Shown: piece by piece, positions 1 to 12,521 of the stretch
How positions within the stretch are numbered: the first letter of the stretch is position 1
How the letters are laid out: each line of letters opens with the position of its first letter
Origin: Spinellus fusiger
Taxonomy: Eukaryota > Mucoromycota > Mucoromycetes > Mucorales > Phycomycetaceae
Length of the DNA stretch: 64,000 nt
Direction of reading: 5' to 3'
Assembly: GCA_025094145.1 (NCBI GenBank)
Contig: JALLLS010000018.1
Location: forward strand, 1 to 64,000
Program-made: the position numbers and the translations under genes
Notes under the pieces: generated by a model
The model's input: the letters and a program-made list of their open reading frames with translations, nothing else
Databases searched by the model: none
What the model was told of the DNA's origin: nothing

Positions 1-3000
1 AAATCTGTAGAAATATACATCATAACTTCAACAGATAGAGACAATACCATTCTTTATCAAAAATTAAACATTTGAATACACATATCATGTTGTTTTTTAT
101 GTCTTTTTTTTATACATGATTATTGGCTTAAGATAATAGTAGCCAAATTTGGAAGAGAATGATGCGTACTTGTCATGCTATTCCTTTACACTAACGAGTA
201 TACGCCTGAGAGCAGGGCCATGAGCAATGTCAATCTAATGGACACATTGATTCACGGCTAGTTTTTATGGTATATCTACAGATTCTTTTTTATGTGAGGC
301 TAATAGAGTCTTGTTGTATATAAGTTTCAAACATCATAGTGTCTGCATAATTAGACAGTTGTCTGGGTTAAATGGACAGTATGATAATCCACATTACTGG
401 TAACAGTAACTGCGGTCCTAGTACTGACAATAAGCATAGGTTTTATTTGAATCATCATCTGAATTAGTCTTAGATGGCTTTAATTTTTGGGGAGTGTTTC
501 AATGGGATAATTAGTAAGAAAATGCAATTAATAAAACAAATGTTAGAGCAAAGTGATATTCAATGAGTCTCACAATCAAACGGTAGTGTCTAAAGAGAGA
601 GAAGAGTGTCGGTTACTGAAATAGAAAGGCCTATTTGACTGAATTGTGATATCCGATTCACACCGTTGAGCTTGTTTCTTTAACGCACAGATACTCAGTG
701 CCCTGACTGAGCTTAGATAGATGAAATGGCTGAGAAGATAATACAAGGAAGATAATACATTTAATAAAATTACAGAACAGACTGCTTCTTCCAATGCCAT
801 AAGCGTCTTGTTCTGCTATCAAAAGACACATTCATCAATGTGTCAACAGAATAAGCCACAATAATCCATAGCCAATAGGACAGATCAATCAGCACACAGA
901 AGTCGATGAAAGCTTTCTCTCTTGGTTCTACCACTGCAACAGGTCATTCTTATTTTCAACCATCAATTCCTATGGTTTACTCAGCAGTCATGATTAATTC
1001 ACAGACAAAAGTTTTGCACATCATAGCAAAACTATAATTTTCTAATCCTTTTCATCCACTAAAATATAGAACATATACTTTCTTAAAATTAAGGTAGTTA
1101 ATTGAGTTATATTACACATGTTCTTAATTCTGTAATGTAAATAGTATTATATGCATAAGCAGCAGTCTTTTATATGACTATTAGTTCTTTAATGAACATA
1201 TGCGTGTATAAAATTTACCAATATGTACCATGTCTAATATATTGTTTGAAAACCCAAAAAACAAGAGGTGTGGTTGTTTGAATTAAAGAACATGTTTTTC
1301 AAAGATCTAAGTTATAAAATAATAGCTTCTCAGTAAATCCAGGGATCAATTTCTTTCCCTTGCCCTATGTGTGTTTCAGGGGAAGAAAACCTTCATATTT
1401 ACAACAATATGAACTCATGTATATTAATAGTTAAATAAACAAACTCTTCTTTCTTTAAATGCTGTGTCTATGATATATAGTATGGTGTTTATGTAATGTA
1501 GCTGTTTCTCACTGCCTCCTCAAATAGTTCACTCTTCAGTATGCCCTAGTCTTTATTTTTCAATCATTATATTAGCATGTGTTGATTGGTATCTGTGCAG
1601 TGTTTATGTTCAGACAAAACACTGATTGAATAATAATAAATGGTCTTTAAATTAAACACAGCTAACAAAACACATCAAATAAAAAGTAAGTACGACTTTC
1701 GAATTTCATTAGATAGACGTCAAGCTCAGATACTAGAAGTTATCCAAGTGGTGGATTCAATGTCTAGCCATAAGAAAACTATTTGAATCTGATCATTTTT
1801 ATTACTCAACACTTTTAGCTTGTATATTTTCTGCTTTGTGAAAAATAACAATATTTAGAATATAATTAGTCCGATGAATAAATTAAATACAAATACAAAG
1901 ATAATGAGTTATCAATAGCATTCGAAATTAACAATCGTTTGTATGCACAGCTGAATAATCCATTATATACGTGTCATTATTTTATTGGTATATGTAAAAT
2001 CTAGTTCAGTATGTTACTGTTCAATAACATGCTGAAGGATACTCTATAAATAATACAAATGACTGCACTGCTAAGGCTCTCTCTAGAGGAAGATTAGGCA
2101 TGCCGACTGAATTTAAATAAAAGTAGTATTACATATAAATATTCCTATCTACAACTCCATACATACATAATAAAAGACATTTTATGTAACAGCTAGTGTG
2201 AATGTTGAAGAGATACAGAAAGAAAAAAAGCATTATCTACATGCTGAGGGCAATAAGTAATTCCATATGTCGCTGCCGCCTATGGTAATAATATGCTCTA
2301 TCTTTGATGCTATTTTTCGTTTTCATGTTATGTTACTACACCAATTGGTTGGATCTGAATGCAGCAATAGTGGGGTCAACTTTTGGCACCATCGGTATGT
2401 CTCTATATGAAATATTGATAAATTATCTATCACATTACCTAAGTATGCATGAAAGTTACAAAATATTAAGTACAACAAGACTTTTTTTTTGTATTTTTAC
2501 TACAAGTACTATACCGAACTATCTAAATATGTCTGTAGCATGGATAGACACTGCTCATGGATACATTACAGTCTATTATATGTGCTTTATGTTGGTATTT
2601 TTTATGAAGAGCACTAATGCTCAATAATGTGCATGTGTCGATAGTGCTGTTTATACAAGACTATAGCCACTATGATGGCATATACTCCTATACATTTTTG
2701 AATAACCAATCGGTGAACTATTCTTCAAGACAATAGCAGGTAGAAGAAACTCACTTGTCAAGAGATTTTCCTGTGTCAGATTGATGATCGGTAGTATTCT
2801 GTTATCTAGCAAACTATGTTTAATAGTTAACTCAACACCAATAACTATAGGAGAGTGGTATAAAAGAAGGAGAGTTTTTATTCGACACATTAGCAGACTA
2901 CAACCACTATAAGCAAACATAATCAAGTGTGGTGCTACCAATAGTGTCAATTAAGAGAACATATGAATGAGCCATAGTAAAGAATCATTTATGATAAATC

Positions 3001-5988
3001 CATAACACACTCTCAGTAATAGACCCAACAAAATGGGATCAAGGCTAGTGTGATTGCTTGCAACAAATACTATCTACACCTGTTCTTTGTCTCAGTCTCT
3101 GAGCTTACTTTTAGATATAGTTGAATCCAAAAGTCAAGATTAACCATCCCTCGATGTCGTTCATTGCTGTTGCTGTGCTTTGGTCTATGCTCAGCATTTC
3201 ATCCATAAATTGTTTTCTCAATCTCCGGTAGTGTTTTTTCTCTGGATGTATACAGTATGAACCTGTTAATCAACACTTGTAAATAACTAGTCTATGTATC
3301 ATATATCTCTGTTAATGAATTGCAATTGAATAATAAACATTGTCGCATACAAACATTCCACTGTCAAGCACACCTAGCATATTTACCCACACACATTGCT
3401 CAGATCGACCCTAAAAACCATAGTCACACCAAGCAACTCTTATTGAGCTCACACACAAGCGTTCAACTGAAGACAATCTTCAGATCATAGGCTCAGTGTA
3501 TGGCCTTTTCTTCTCTAGTGGACCAATATCACTATAGCACCTGCTATTCATTTTACTATTGTCATTATATATGCACTTTACTCAAGGTAGAAAAGAAAGT
3601 AAACGTAAAAGTAAAAGTAAACGTAAACGTAAACGTAAACGTAAACGTAAAAGTGAACGCTAATTCGACCCCATTAAATAGGTGCAGCTGCCATAGACAG
3701 CAAAAGTTTATTTTCCTTCTTCTAGTTCTCTGAGAAAAGAGGAAAGAGAGAGAAAAAGAAGAAAATACTTTTGCAGCTTATGCCGGCCTTAAATAGACAG
3801 AAATTCGAGTCGACACTTGCCTGATTCAGCTTTGAAACTGTATTTTGTCTTTTGTCTTTTGGTGGATCTTTTGCACCCCTCCAGCTGACTGTGAAATACC
3901 TGGTCATGGCAGAGACTGTCTATTTCATGTGAAAATTGAATGATTCCATTGGTCTGATCTACTTTACACAACAATGATAAGATAGGGGCATATTTGTAGT
4001 GGTTGTGGGTGGTATGATATAATAAGCATAATAGACCCTGTCATGCTATTGGTTGAAAAGAAGATTCCAAGTAGATAGTCGGGGTACTGCTAGCAAGCAC
4101 CCACAGAGTACTAGCGGTGGGTGGGATCTACTATTAATACAAAGACTTGGTATTCATAGCACCAGTAAACAGTCGGCGAAAGAATTATCTGCATTAATGA
4201 AAGCCTTTAGAGTCGTGTTGACTGTTTTGCTGCCTCTTTTCTATACTGTTATTTAAACTCGATGGCAGCTTATTGCTCTAACAACAGTATTTAAAATAAA
4301 ATAAATAGCCTGAATCTGTGGTTGTTTTAGTATAAAAGTACAGAATCATGGATAGTGAATCGGCTGATTATTTGACACTATAACTTTATCTCTATTATAG
4401 ATACAATGAGCTATACCAAATTCTATAGTCAATACAGTCTTGACCAAACAATAGATTGACATTAACCAGTCAATATTATATGTCAGAAATAATACAGGAG
4501 ATTCAATGTCTATAGTGATACAACAATGAGTAGACTTATGTCTATGATTTTTTCATTTTAAGAAGAAAAATAGAAGAAAAGAAGAAAAGAAAGAAAGAAA
4601 AAAGAGTCTGGCTATTGTTTACAATATTATCATACACAACAGAGCCAGTACAGTGAGTTTATATTTCCATGCTATACAATAATTGAATTAAGGAATAGAG
4701 TGTTAGTCCAAGTAAAAAGAAAAACTGTACTCTGAAAGACAGCATTCAGGCTATGTGTTTGCTTAATGGCCAGATTCAGTAACAAGAAAGACTATCACTA
4801 CTGAAAGGCTTATGACGTGTCTATGATGCATTCGATTTACTTTTAATACAGTTGTGATGGATGGATGAGCATCTTCATTAGACCCTTTATTAGTGACACT
4901 CCGTATTATTTGTCTATTGAATCACAGTATGTACCTATGAGGGATATTGACAAATGTAAATGCTAATTAGATTGTATAAATGACATATCTTATAGTACCT
5001 CAACCACAAAAAGAAGTATAATGTTGTCGATAGTATGATATAGGACATATTTAATAATGAAATTAATGGTGTATGGACAAATAAAATAGCAATAGAGACT
5101 AAAGAAGAAGATTCTTTTCCTTAATTCTTGCGCTAGTTCACACTGAAACATGTCGATAATCACAGAATAAAAATAAAAATAGTTTCAAAACACATACTAG
5201 TCAACTAGTACATAAATCCAAGTCAGGAGAATTATATAGACAGATTTCTATTGGTCTATCTATAGCACTGATCTAGACTCAACTGAGCACAATTTGTGTT
5301 GAATGCATAAGAATGTGCACAATAGAAGGCTTCTATAGGCCTCTGATAGAGATCTGAGCACTGTCGTCATATTAGAATAGATTTCAGTACACAATGAATA
5401 TACTACCAGTCTCATCTCTAGCGTAATTTAAAGGTGATATACCTTGGCTCTTATATATAAAAGCTATTTTTCTATTAATTGAAAGCTTGAGGACTCTGGT
5501 CAAGAAAATCACAAGGCTATAGTAACATAAAGGCGGTGTATGCAAATAGAAAAGATCGTCCTGGATTTGAGCTCCGTGCCATATCTCACTCTCACCAGCG
5601 TAAAATAGACTCTGTTTTCTTTATCTCATACCATTTTCTTTAAAGAATATACATCATAGTCATTATTTGTTTGGCTTGTCTTGGAATTAAGTGAAAACCC
5701 AGAAAAAAAGAATGGGCCATTAAAAACTAGAAAAGATAATAGAATAATAATAATAAATGATCAATCATTCACAAGCATGCCTTTATAGCCAATAATCTGA
5801 TCGCCCTAAAAATTATAGCATATGATACACACCTTCTTAGCTGATGGACGCGTCACCATTCCTTTGTCAATATTAGGCGTTTTTTTGACAGAAACTTTTT
5901 TCTTCTTTTCTTCTTTAAACGAACTTCAATTACAGAATTCACAGCACCATGAACACTTTTCTCTCTCTCTTCCCCCGCTGCCTGCAGC
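1..5988. other. A+T-rich gene-poor region
   Basis: Nearly 6 kb with no coding region I can support. Open frames are short, A+T-rich and match no family I know. The longest are 2304-2627 on plus (107 codons, hydrophobic) and 2651-2950 on minus. A hexamer repeat lies near 3.6 kb. The sequence could hold very old transposon debris, but no recognisable transposase or reverse-transcriptase motif is visible. Confidence 0.6.
3596..3658. repeat. GTAAAC hexamer microsatellite
   Basis: About nine imperfect tandem copies of GTAAAC/GTAAAA in the A+T-rich region. It is not a known telomere unit and lies internally. It creates a repetitive open frame (KVNVNVN...) that is not taken as a gene. Confidence 0.85.
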
Positions 5989-6780
5989 ATGGACGTGTGC
6001 TATGAGGTGTCACCCTCTGTCGTCTTCGACGACATGGTGTTTATGTTTAGCAAGATGAGCCTGGACGTCGTGGAGCCAATGGACGTGGACGTGGACATGG
6101 CCGAAGAACAGCTGATGGAAAGCTGCAGTGCAGGCACTGAGGGCATGGACTTGGACATGCCTTATGAGGTGTTGACCTGTGCACCGGTTCTGCCTCTGGC
6201 TCCATTGAGGGATTCCGCCGGATCTACAGGTGGACTCTACGACTTTGAGTCGAGAGAAAGCCTGGGCCCTGTGCCGCACTGGGACACCTGCTCTTCGGAG
6301 GAGGTAGAAAGTGTTGAGATGGTCAGCGAAGTGTCCCACGACGATGCACTGGGTGACACTCAGTCTGAGGGCAGTAGATCTGATGAGGATGATGGATAAT
6401 TGTCCATCATTAGCAACAACGAGCTATTGGAGTTGCTACATGACTACATTGGTGTGGAAGAACCCTCTGGCGTTGACTCCGACGATCTGTCGGGTGTTGA
6501 CCTGGAAGATGTGCTCAATCCCCCTTTGGAAAGTGACTCAGAAGATTTTGCTGGCGCTGAGGGTCGCTCTTTGCGGAGTGACAATTTAGTTGGCGATGAT
6601 CTGGAGGATACTTCAGATTGAAGCCGGGACACCCAGCTCTGGAACGGTTTGGCACCAGATATGTAGAATGTCTGAGTGCGTGGTGTTGATTTGCCTGTAG
6701 AAAACAGTGATCTTGATGCCGGTGATGAGAATACCAGTGACATATCAAACAGAAGTGATTTTTTGTGATATGTGACCCCA
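5989..6780 (+). pseudogene. Decayed acidic-protein coding island
   Basis: A G+C-rich patch within very A+T-rich DNA. From the ATG at 5989 a frame runs 136 codons of acidic sequence rich in D, E, M and V to TAA at 6397-6399. The same frame then continues open for 73 more codons (6400-6621) with the same acidic, D/S-rich character, including short SGVD/GVDS/GVDL motifs. After that stop, another frame around 6682-6768 resumes similar sequence (GVDLPVENSDLDAGDE). This is what one premature stop plus a frameshift in an acidic-repeat gene would give. Readthrough, or an intron over the first stop, cannot be excluded. I do not recognise the family. Base composition unlike its surroundings may mean it arrived from elsewhere. 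Confidence 0.4.
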
Positions 6781-7136
6781 TCCAGGACTCTGTTCCTGAA
6801 GGCAAAGTGCTGCCATGTCTAGCCAATTATTTGTGGGGACTTGTTTCTACAGGTGAGGAAGCTGGTGTGGTATAATCTGAGCATGTTCGAGTCGAAGGCC
6901 GAACGTCTCCCCAATGGATTTACCAAGAGATATTGGGCGACACTGGTACAGAATGGAGCCACAAACAGATGGTAGCGTATCCCCCTCCTTCCTGAATTTG
7001 TTGGTGTCTGTTCTGAGATGGTGTATGGAAGCAATGTTGAAGATATGATGGATGCTAGATATTAGTTCCTCTATCTGATCATTGTCTGAAGTTGCTATTC
7101 TCCAAGGTGATGGCGAGCCGTAGTGTGCCCGAAGGT
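6781..7136 (+). other. Possible continuation of the degraded coding island
   Basis: Composition stays close to that of 5989-6780. Short coding-like stretches occur in different frames on plus around 6830-6980, for example a frame reading RVEGRTSPQWIYQEILGDTG with a stop just upstream. No family is recognised and no clean gene model can be built. Confidence 0.25.

Positions 7137-7176
<40 letters not shown>
7137..7176. repeat. GAAA microsatellite
   Basis: Ten or so perfect GAAA tetramers just downstream of the degraded coding island. Confidence 0.9.
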
Positions 7177-7177
<1 letters not shown>

Positions 7178-7309
7178 TGATCTATGATCTATGATACACT
7201 AATTTTGAATTTGAATCTGATTATATATGTAGACGTCGTAGGTGTGGACGGTTGCGTGGCGGTGTTTATCAGTGGGTCTGGGCTCTGCGTTGGCCTTGTT
7301 GGTGGGCTT

Positions 7310-7655
7310 TGCTTTTGGATCTTGCTGCTGGGACTTGTCTTTGGGTCTTGCTGCTGGGACTTGTCTTTGGGTCTCGCTGTTGGGTCTTGCTGCTGGGACA
7401 TGTCTTTGTGTCTTGCTGCTAGGACATGTCTTTGTGTCTTGCTGCTGGGACATGTCTTTGTGTCTTGCTGCTAGGACATGTCTTTGTGTCTTGCTGCTGG
7501 GACATGTCTTTGTGTCTTGCTGCTGGGTCTTGCTTTTGGGCCTTGCTGTTGGGACATGTCTTTGTGTCTTGCTGCTGGGACATGTCTTTGTCTTGCTGCT
7601 GGGATTTGTCTTTGGGTCTCGCTGCTGGGACTTGCTGTTTGGCCTTGGCTCTAGT
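7310..7655. repeat. 26-bp minisatellite open in several frames
   Basis: About a dozen tandem, partly degenerate units built on GGGACATGTCTTTGTGTCTT plus GCTGCT, 26 bp long. Some units are shortened or carry GGGTCTTGC variants. Because 26 is not a multiple of 3, successive units rotate through all frames. The unit lacks stops in most frames of both strands, so several long overlapping open frames appear (the longest are about 160 codons on plus and 154 on minus). I treat these as by-products of the repeat and not as genes. Confidence 0.85.
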
Positions 7656-9479
7656 ATTGTCATTATTTATGTCCCTGTCATTATCCTTGGTAAGCTCCTA
7701 AGCTTTCTATTTGGCACCGTCTTTTGAATTACTGATGGCCTTGCTGAAACCATTGTTCCCTCTACTTTGTTCTTGATTTCATAGGTATTTTTATTTCATT
7801 TTTATTTTTGAATAGTTATTATACTCACATTATGCATATTCTAGACATTAATCATTGAAAACGGAGTGATGCTCAAGCTATATATTTTTGTAGAAGTTCG
7901 TGGCCTTACCAAATTAAATTCAAGGTATGTATATCAATGATTTAATATAGTGTACTGATGCAAAATTGTGACGTACAGAAAGAAAGAGAGAAACATAGAA
8001 ATATAATAAATACAAGAGAGAATACAAGAAATACAATTAAATGAAAAGAAATATACAACTTATTTCAAATATCCTACCATATAAAAAGATAGTAAAATAA
8101 GGCAAGTAAAGTTATAAAGCAGAAAGATACACAATGGACACTCATTGTGAATACACTACTCATAGATATCAAGATCAAATTGAAAACTGAAAATTGAAAC
8201 CCTATGACACTGACATTCTTAATGTAAATAGAGAGAGGGAAAGTAAGAAATACTACTGTCTTGGGCAATATTAATTCTCACCACTTTTTTCTCGCATTCT
8301 TTAGTCTTTAATTGACCATCAAGTCTTTTTCAAATCACAACTAGGATCTTCATCAGTAGTTCTATGAGTATGTTTTACCAGCAGCCTAAATAATTAAATA
8401 CTGCCTACTACACTAAGCACTGATCAATGTAAACACTTCAAAGTCTGAAATTTTAAAATAGCAAACCTTTATTTCTGATAATAAACACTACTGTAAACAT
8501 ATCTAATGAACTCATTGCTATGTAGATGTTGTGTTGTGTTGGAAAACAGTGCAAGATGATATTTATTACTAGGACTAACACTAATTATATGTATTCATGG
8601 GATATATCACCATTTTAATCATTGAATATTCTACCCAAGGGATGTTTAATGGGTGTTCACTTTATGGTTGTAATATGTTAAAGTTGCAAAGTGACTATTT
8701 TCTAGTAATTATTTCTGTGTGTAGAGTGTGGAAGCAAGAGACCACTGTTGAAATACACTCGTGTAACTTGGTATCTCGACACCAATTTCCCAATAGAAGA
8801 GGCTGTTAGTTATAAGTGAATCAATAAAAGCAGTAACTTTACTTTGTGCTATACATTCTGTTCTGCTACAGGGGCGCTATAGAGTATCTATTAAAATGGA
8901 GCAAGTATACTAGAAGCTAATGTAGCTCTGTATACTATTTATCTGATGCCCCATAGAGTGGCTAGAGAAATGTGCTCAAACACACTCGTCTTGTCTGGCA
9001 ACTGAACATTAAATGGTGTGTGTGTGTGTGTGTGTGTTAATGGCATTCAGATAATTGGAAATAGTAAATTTATGCTCTCGTAATAGGTTTCTGGTAGCGT
9101 CTATGCTTATTCACAATGTAGCTAATAGTAAGTAATTGTATTTTGGGAAAGAAAGAAAAACTGTATACTATCTTAACATAAGATTGAATTCATGCAAAAC
9201 ATAGGAAAAGATAATCCTGTGGCTATAGTGGACAACTTTACCAATAAAAAAAATGATTAATAATATCTAGGGTGCTGTTATTTGGACCACAATTTTTACA
9301 TTTTGGACCGCAAAATATTTTGGGGTGTGTATTACCAAAATAAGAATTATTTTATTTTTGTTATATAGAAGTCAATGACTTCAGTTATATTTACACACAC
9401 AAACTATCAGGAGGGAGGAAGGCGAGAGAAAAAGATATATCTATAAAAGGGCATAATAAAAATAAAATAAAATAAACTA
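7656..9479. other. Intergenic, no gene seen
   Basis: A+T-rich DNA with only short open frames. It contains one copy of a dispersed repeat (about 8676-8815) and a (TG)n tract near 9019-9038. Confidence 0.6.
8676..8815 (+). repeat. Dispersed repeat, copy 1
   Basis: Shares an extended block with 10788-10910. Both hold AAAGTTG(C/T)AAAGTG(A/G)CT(A/G)TTTTCT, then GTGTAGAGTGT, then TGTTGAAAT(A/G)CACTCGTGTAACTT. In this copy the block ends with GGTATCTCGACACC. In the second copy the reverse complement GGTGTCGAGATACC follows, so that end is inverted. It may be a SINE, MITE or solo-LTR remnant; class not determined. Confidence 0.6.
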
Positions 9480-10510
9480 CTACAAATCATTGTCTAGCTC
9501 TTGCTCTTCTGCCAGAATAGTCATCAAAGAGACTGTATGTTGGGCTACCACAGTGGGTAGAAAGGGCTTGTTATCAAAAACAAGTCTCCAATGTGCTCTC
9601 CAAATGGCTAATAAAATCGAACTGATAATTTGGCAAGAGTACATAGACTCATGTACATTTTCGTATGGAAAAGACAGTGCAAAAATAGCGTCATAGATTT
9701 TTAAGGTGGGGTGCATGTCCAAATTGAGATGACCACACATCAAGCCAGACCTGCCACTTGGGTGGGCATTGGAATAAGAAGTAAAGAGGATCTTCAACAG
9801 GGTGGTTGCACAAGAGACAAGAACTGCTTGAGCAGACAAAATCAGGCTGCGATAAGTATGAGCTCAATTTGTGGATAGGAATATTTCCTAATCTTAGGCA
9901 CCTCACCACTGGGCTAAGATTGTAAATCCCTAGTCTGTGTTCATTAGACTCAACAGTCAAAGAAGGATCGGAACAAGGCATTTATGTCCTTAATCATAGT
10001 AGCAGGAGAATTGAGGCTAATATGTAAAAAGAAAGGGCATAAAGAAGGAAAGAAAAGTGGGATAAAATAGTCACTAACATTGCACAGAGACTGAAATATA
10101 TGTCTGATGTAGACAGTAGCAAAAGAACCACCGGCACAAGGTAGAGGTAAGAGTACAAGCCAATGCCATTGCAGTACTAATTGCTGTCTAGGAAGATCCA
10201 ACACAACCAGTCTTTCTTTACCCTTGGGTGCAGTGAGAAAAGAGTAATGAACAACAGGAGACATGTAGTGTTGAAGAAAAGAAGAGATAATTGACTAGAG
10301 TCGACGAAAGAAAAGCTTAGAAGCAAAGATCACTCTGAGAACATGCCATTCCCTCTAAAGAACAAGAGTATTAGCAACAGTTGCTCTCCCAAGAACAGAC
10401 AGATAATGTTGTGAATGGATCTGACACTGACATACTGATAGTATCTAGCAATCGAGTGCAGAAGACATCTCTGTGTGCCAAAGATGTATACAGTGGGGAC
10501 CCAATTTAGA
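9480..10510 (-). mobile_element. Degenerate non-LTR retrotransposon 3' end
   Basis: Read on minus, the segment carries the end of a LINE-type reverse transcriptase. A frame around 10411-9950 reads QHYLSVLGRATVANTLVL, then after an in-frame TAG a WHVLRV block, a second TAG, and then a block around VLDLPRQQLVLQWHWLVLLP. This order matches the thumb region of Mucorales non-LTR elements. Shifted frames (9981-9691 and 9839-9480) continue with a zf-RVT-like knuckle (SCLLCNHPVEDPLYFLFQC). At least two in-frame stops and two frameshifts show it is dead. The palm domain and endonuclease are absent, consistent with 5' truncation during retrotransposition. It was recognised from motif order only; no search was run. 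Confidence 0.75.
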
Positions 10511-12521
10511 CCAATGGATGAGTAGAGTATTAGTAAATCGATATCTTGATCTTTAACTATGACTTTTACACCAAGCTATATAAATGTATTTCAGCAGACA
10601 CCTTATTATTCTTATATCTTGTACCCAACAATCACAGGAATAGCATCAAGATATTTTACTGTTATATAGAAGTAACTACTCTTTGATGGCACCTATTATT
10701 CTTATTCGTGAGATATATTTGATATTAAATTATTAAATACTCATTCTATCGAAAACTCAATAAATTTTTACTCTATGGTTTTAGGGTTCCAAAGTTGTAA
10801 AGTGGCTGTTTTCTATTTAGTATTTGTGTAGAGTGTAAAATAAAAAGTCGGTGTTGAAATGCACTCGTGTAACTTAGTGTAAGAGTCGTAATTTCAGGTG
10901 TCGAGATACCAGTTTCTATAATTCTATTTATCTCTTCTAACTATTTAGTATTCTATTCATTATTTATAAAAGTTTTGAGAGTTATGTCTAAAGAATAAGT
11001 ACAACTATAATCCTATAAATTTATAGCATTAAATGAAAAAGACCACTATAAAATTGGAGCCTTAAGAAAGTTGTTTTCCCTTAGTTTATTAGAAATATTT
11101 GTGAACTCGTTTCTACTATTAATGTTAAACCTATTACTAATTCTTTCTTTCTATTTATATATTAATATAGATATATCACAATAAGAATACAGGCCATAGC
11201 ACTAGCTTATTTTCTTCTCTTTATTCTTTATTATCATATATCAATACATACTTGAGTATTATTTAATAAAGCAAGTACCATGTAAAACACTCATACGTAA
11301 GAACATGAATAGTCTACCCGTTCCTTGGTTCAATAATAGTTTAACTTTTGAAGACTGGTAAGATTTCTAAAAGTGTAATATAGAACATAATCTAAAATGA
11401 ATATTAAAAGTAATAATGACTTACATTCTACTATTCTTATTCACTACCCTTCCCTATTTTCTATTGATTCTTTATTGTGTCGATATCCTATTTTGTAGAC
11501 TTATCTACGGTCTCTTTTATTGATCTATACATAAATGTATGTATGTATGTGCACTGATTTGACATGGATCTAGACTATTCATTAAGTTTGATCTTTATTA
11601 AATCTATGATAATAATAATAATAAAAAAAGGACATGTCTCTTCATCTATATAAGTTCTATTTATTTATATAAATATATATATGTATATAAATAAGAATAG
11701 AAAGAAAGGTCGATCAAGGAGATTAATTTCTCAGAAGAATAAAATACTCTGTATAAAATATAAAGTACCATGTAATACTAGGAGACATAAAGTGTAAAAA
11801 TGACCAAAATAGCAGCAAGCTTATTTATTTTTGGCTTTTTTTTATAACATTAAGACAATTCGTAGATACATGCATCTTTCTATGAATAAGAAGTCTAGAG
11901 AGTTAAATAATCAGAGTTGTTCTTATAAACCCCATTTTCTATATTCTATACTTAAAAGCAAATAAAAGAACACTACTAAAATCTATTTTTTTTTATAAAA
12001 GACAATGATAAACTTGAGAGATTCTTTTTATTATTATTAGTGTGTATGACGGGTTTGATGCAAGCCAGTATTTTTTACGTTAATATAGTCTTGGCTACAT
12101 TCCCTTTTTCTTTTTTTTTATATAAATAAATAAAAAAGTGTGTGTAGCTATGATACTAATGAAATAAGGATCAATGATTGAATCCAGAAAATGAGTCACT
12201 TGAAATATTCATAATGATATGATTCTTAAGATAATTGTATAAAAAGAAAGTTATGCTTGGTATGAATATAACCACATATATTTATATGGATATATACATG
12301 GATATATATATATATATAATAAGTGATTCGAGCTAAAAATGCAACCATGGAAGAGAAAAAGAAAAAGAGAAAATAATAATAAAAAGAAGAGGGGGAAAAG
12401 ATTCAAAAAGAAAAAGAGAAGAAATGAATTCTTAAACACTGATGAAACCTCACTACGTGTAATAAGGAATAAGGTAATGAACAAGCTCTCCTAATTTCCT
12501 CCCTATATTCCTTTTTTTGGT
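10511..12521. other. Intergenic, no gene seen
   Basis: Very A+T-rich. Holds the second copy of the dispersed repeat (10788-10910) and short simple-sequence tracts (ATAATA near 11.6 kb, AT-rich runs near 11.65 and 12.3 kb). Its 12.2-12.5 kb part is the likely 3' flank of the minus-strand kelch gene. Confidence 0.6.
10788..10910 (+). repeat. Dispersed repeat, copy 2
   Basis: Partner of the block at 8676-8815 in the same orientation. The distal end (GGTGTCGAGATACC) is inverted relative to copy 1. The two copies bracket the dead non-LTR retrotransposon. Confidence 0.6.

Noticed and set aside
3596..3658. Internal telomere
   Set aside because: GTAAAC is not a known fungal telomere unit and the tract is short and internal.
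7310..7655. CRISPR-like regular repeats
   Set aside because: Units are contiguous with no unique spacers, and the organism is eukaryotic.
7184..7727. Overlapping frames of 90-160 codons on both strands
   Set aside because: All come from the 26-bp minisatellite, whose unit has no stops in most frames.
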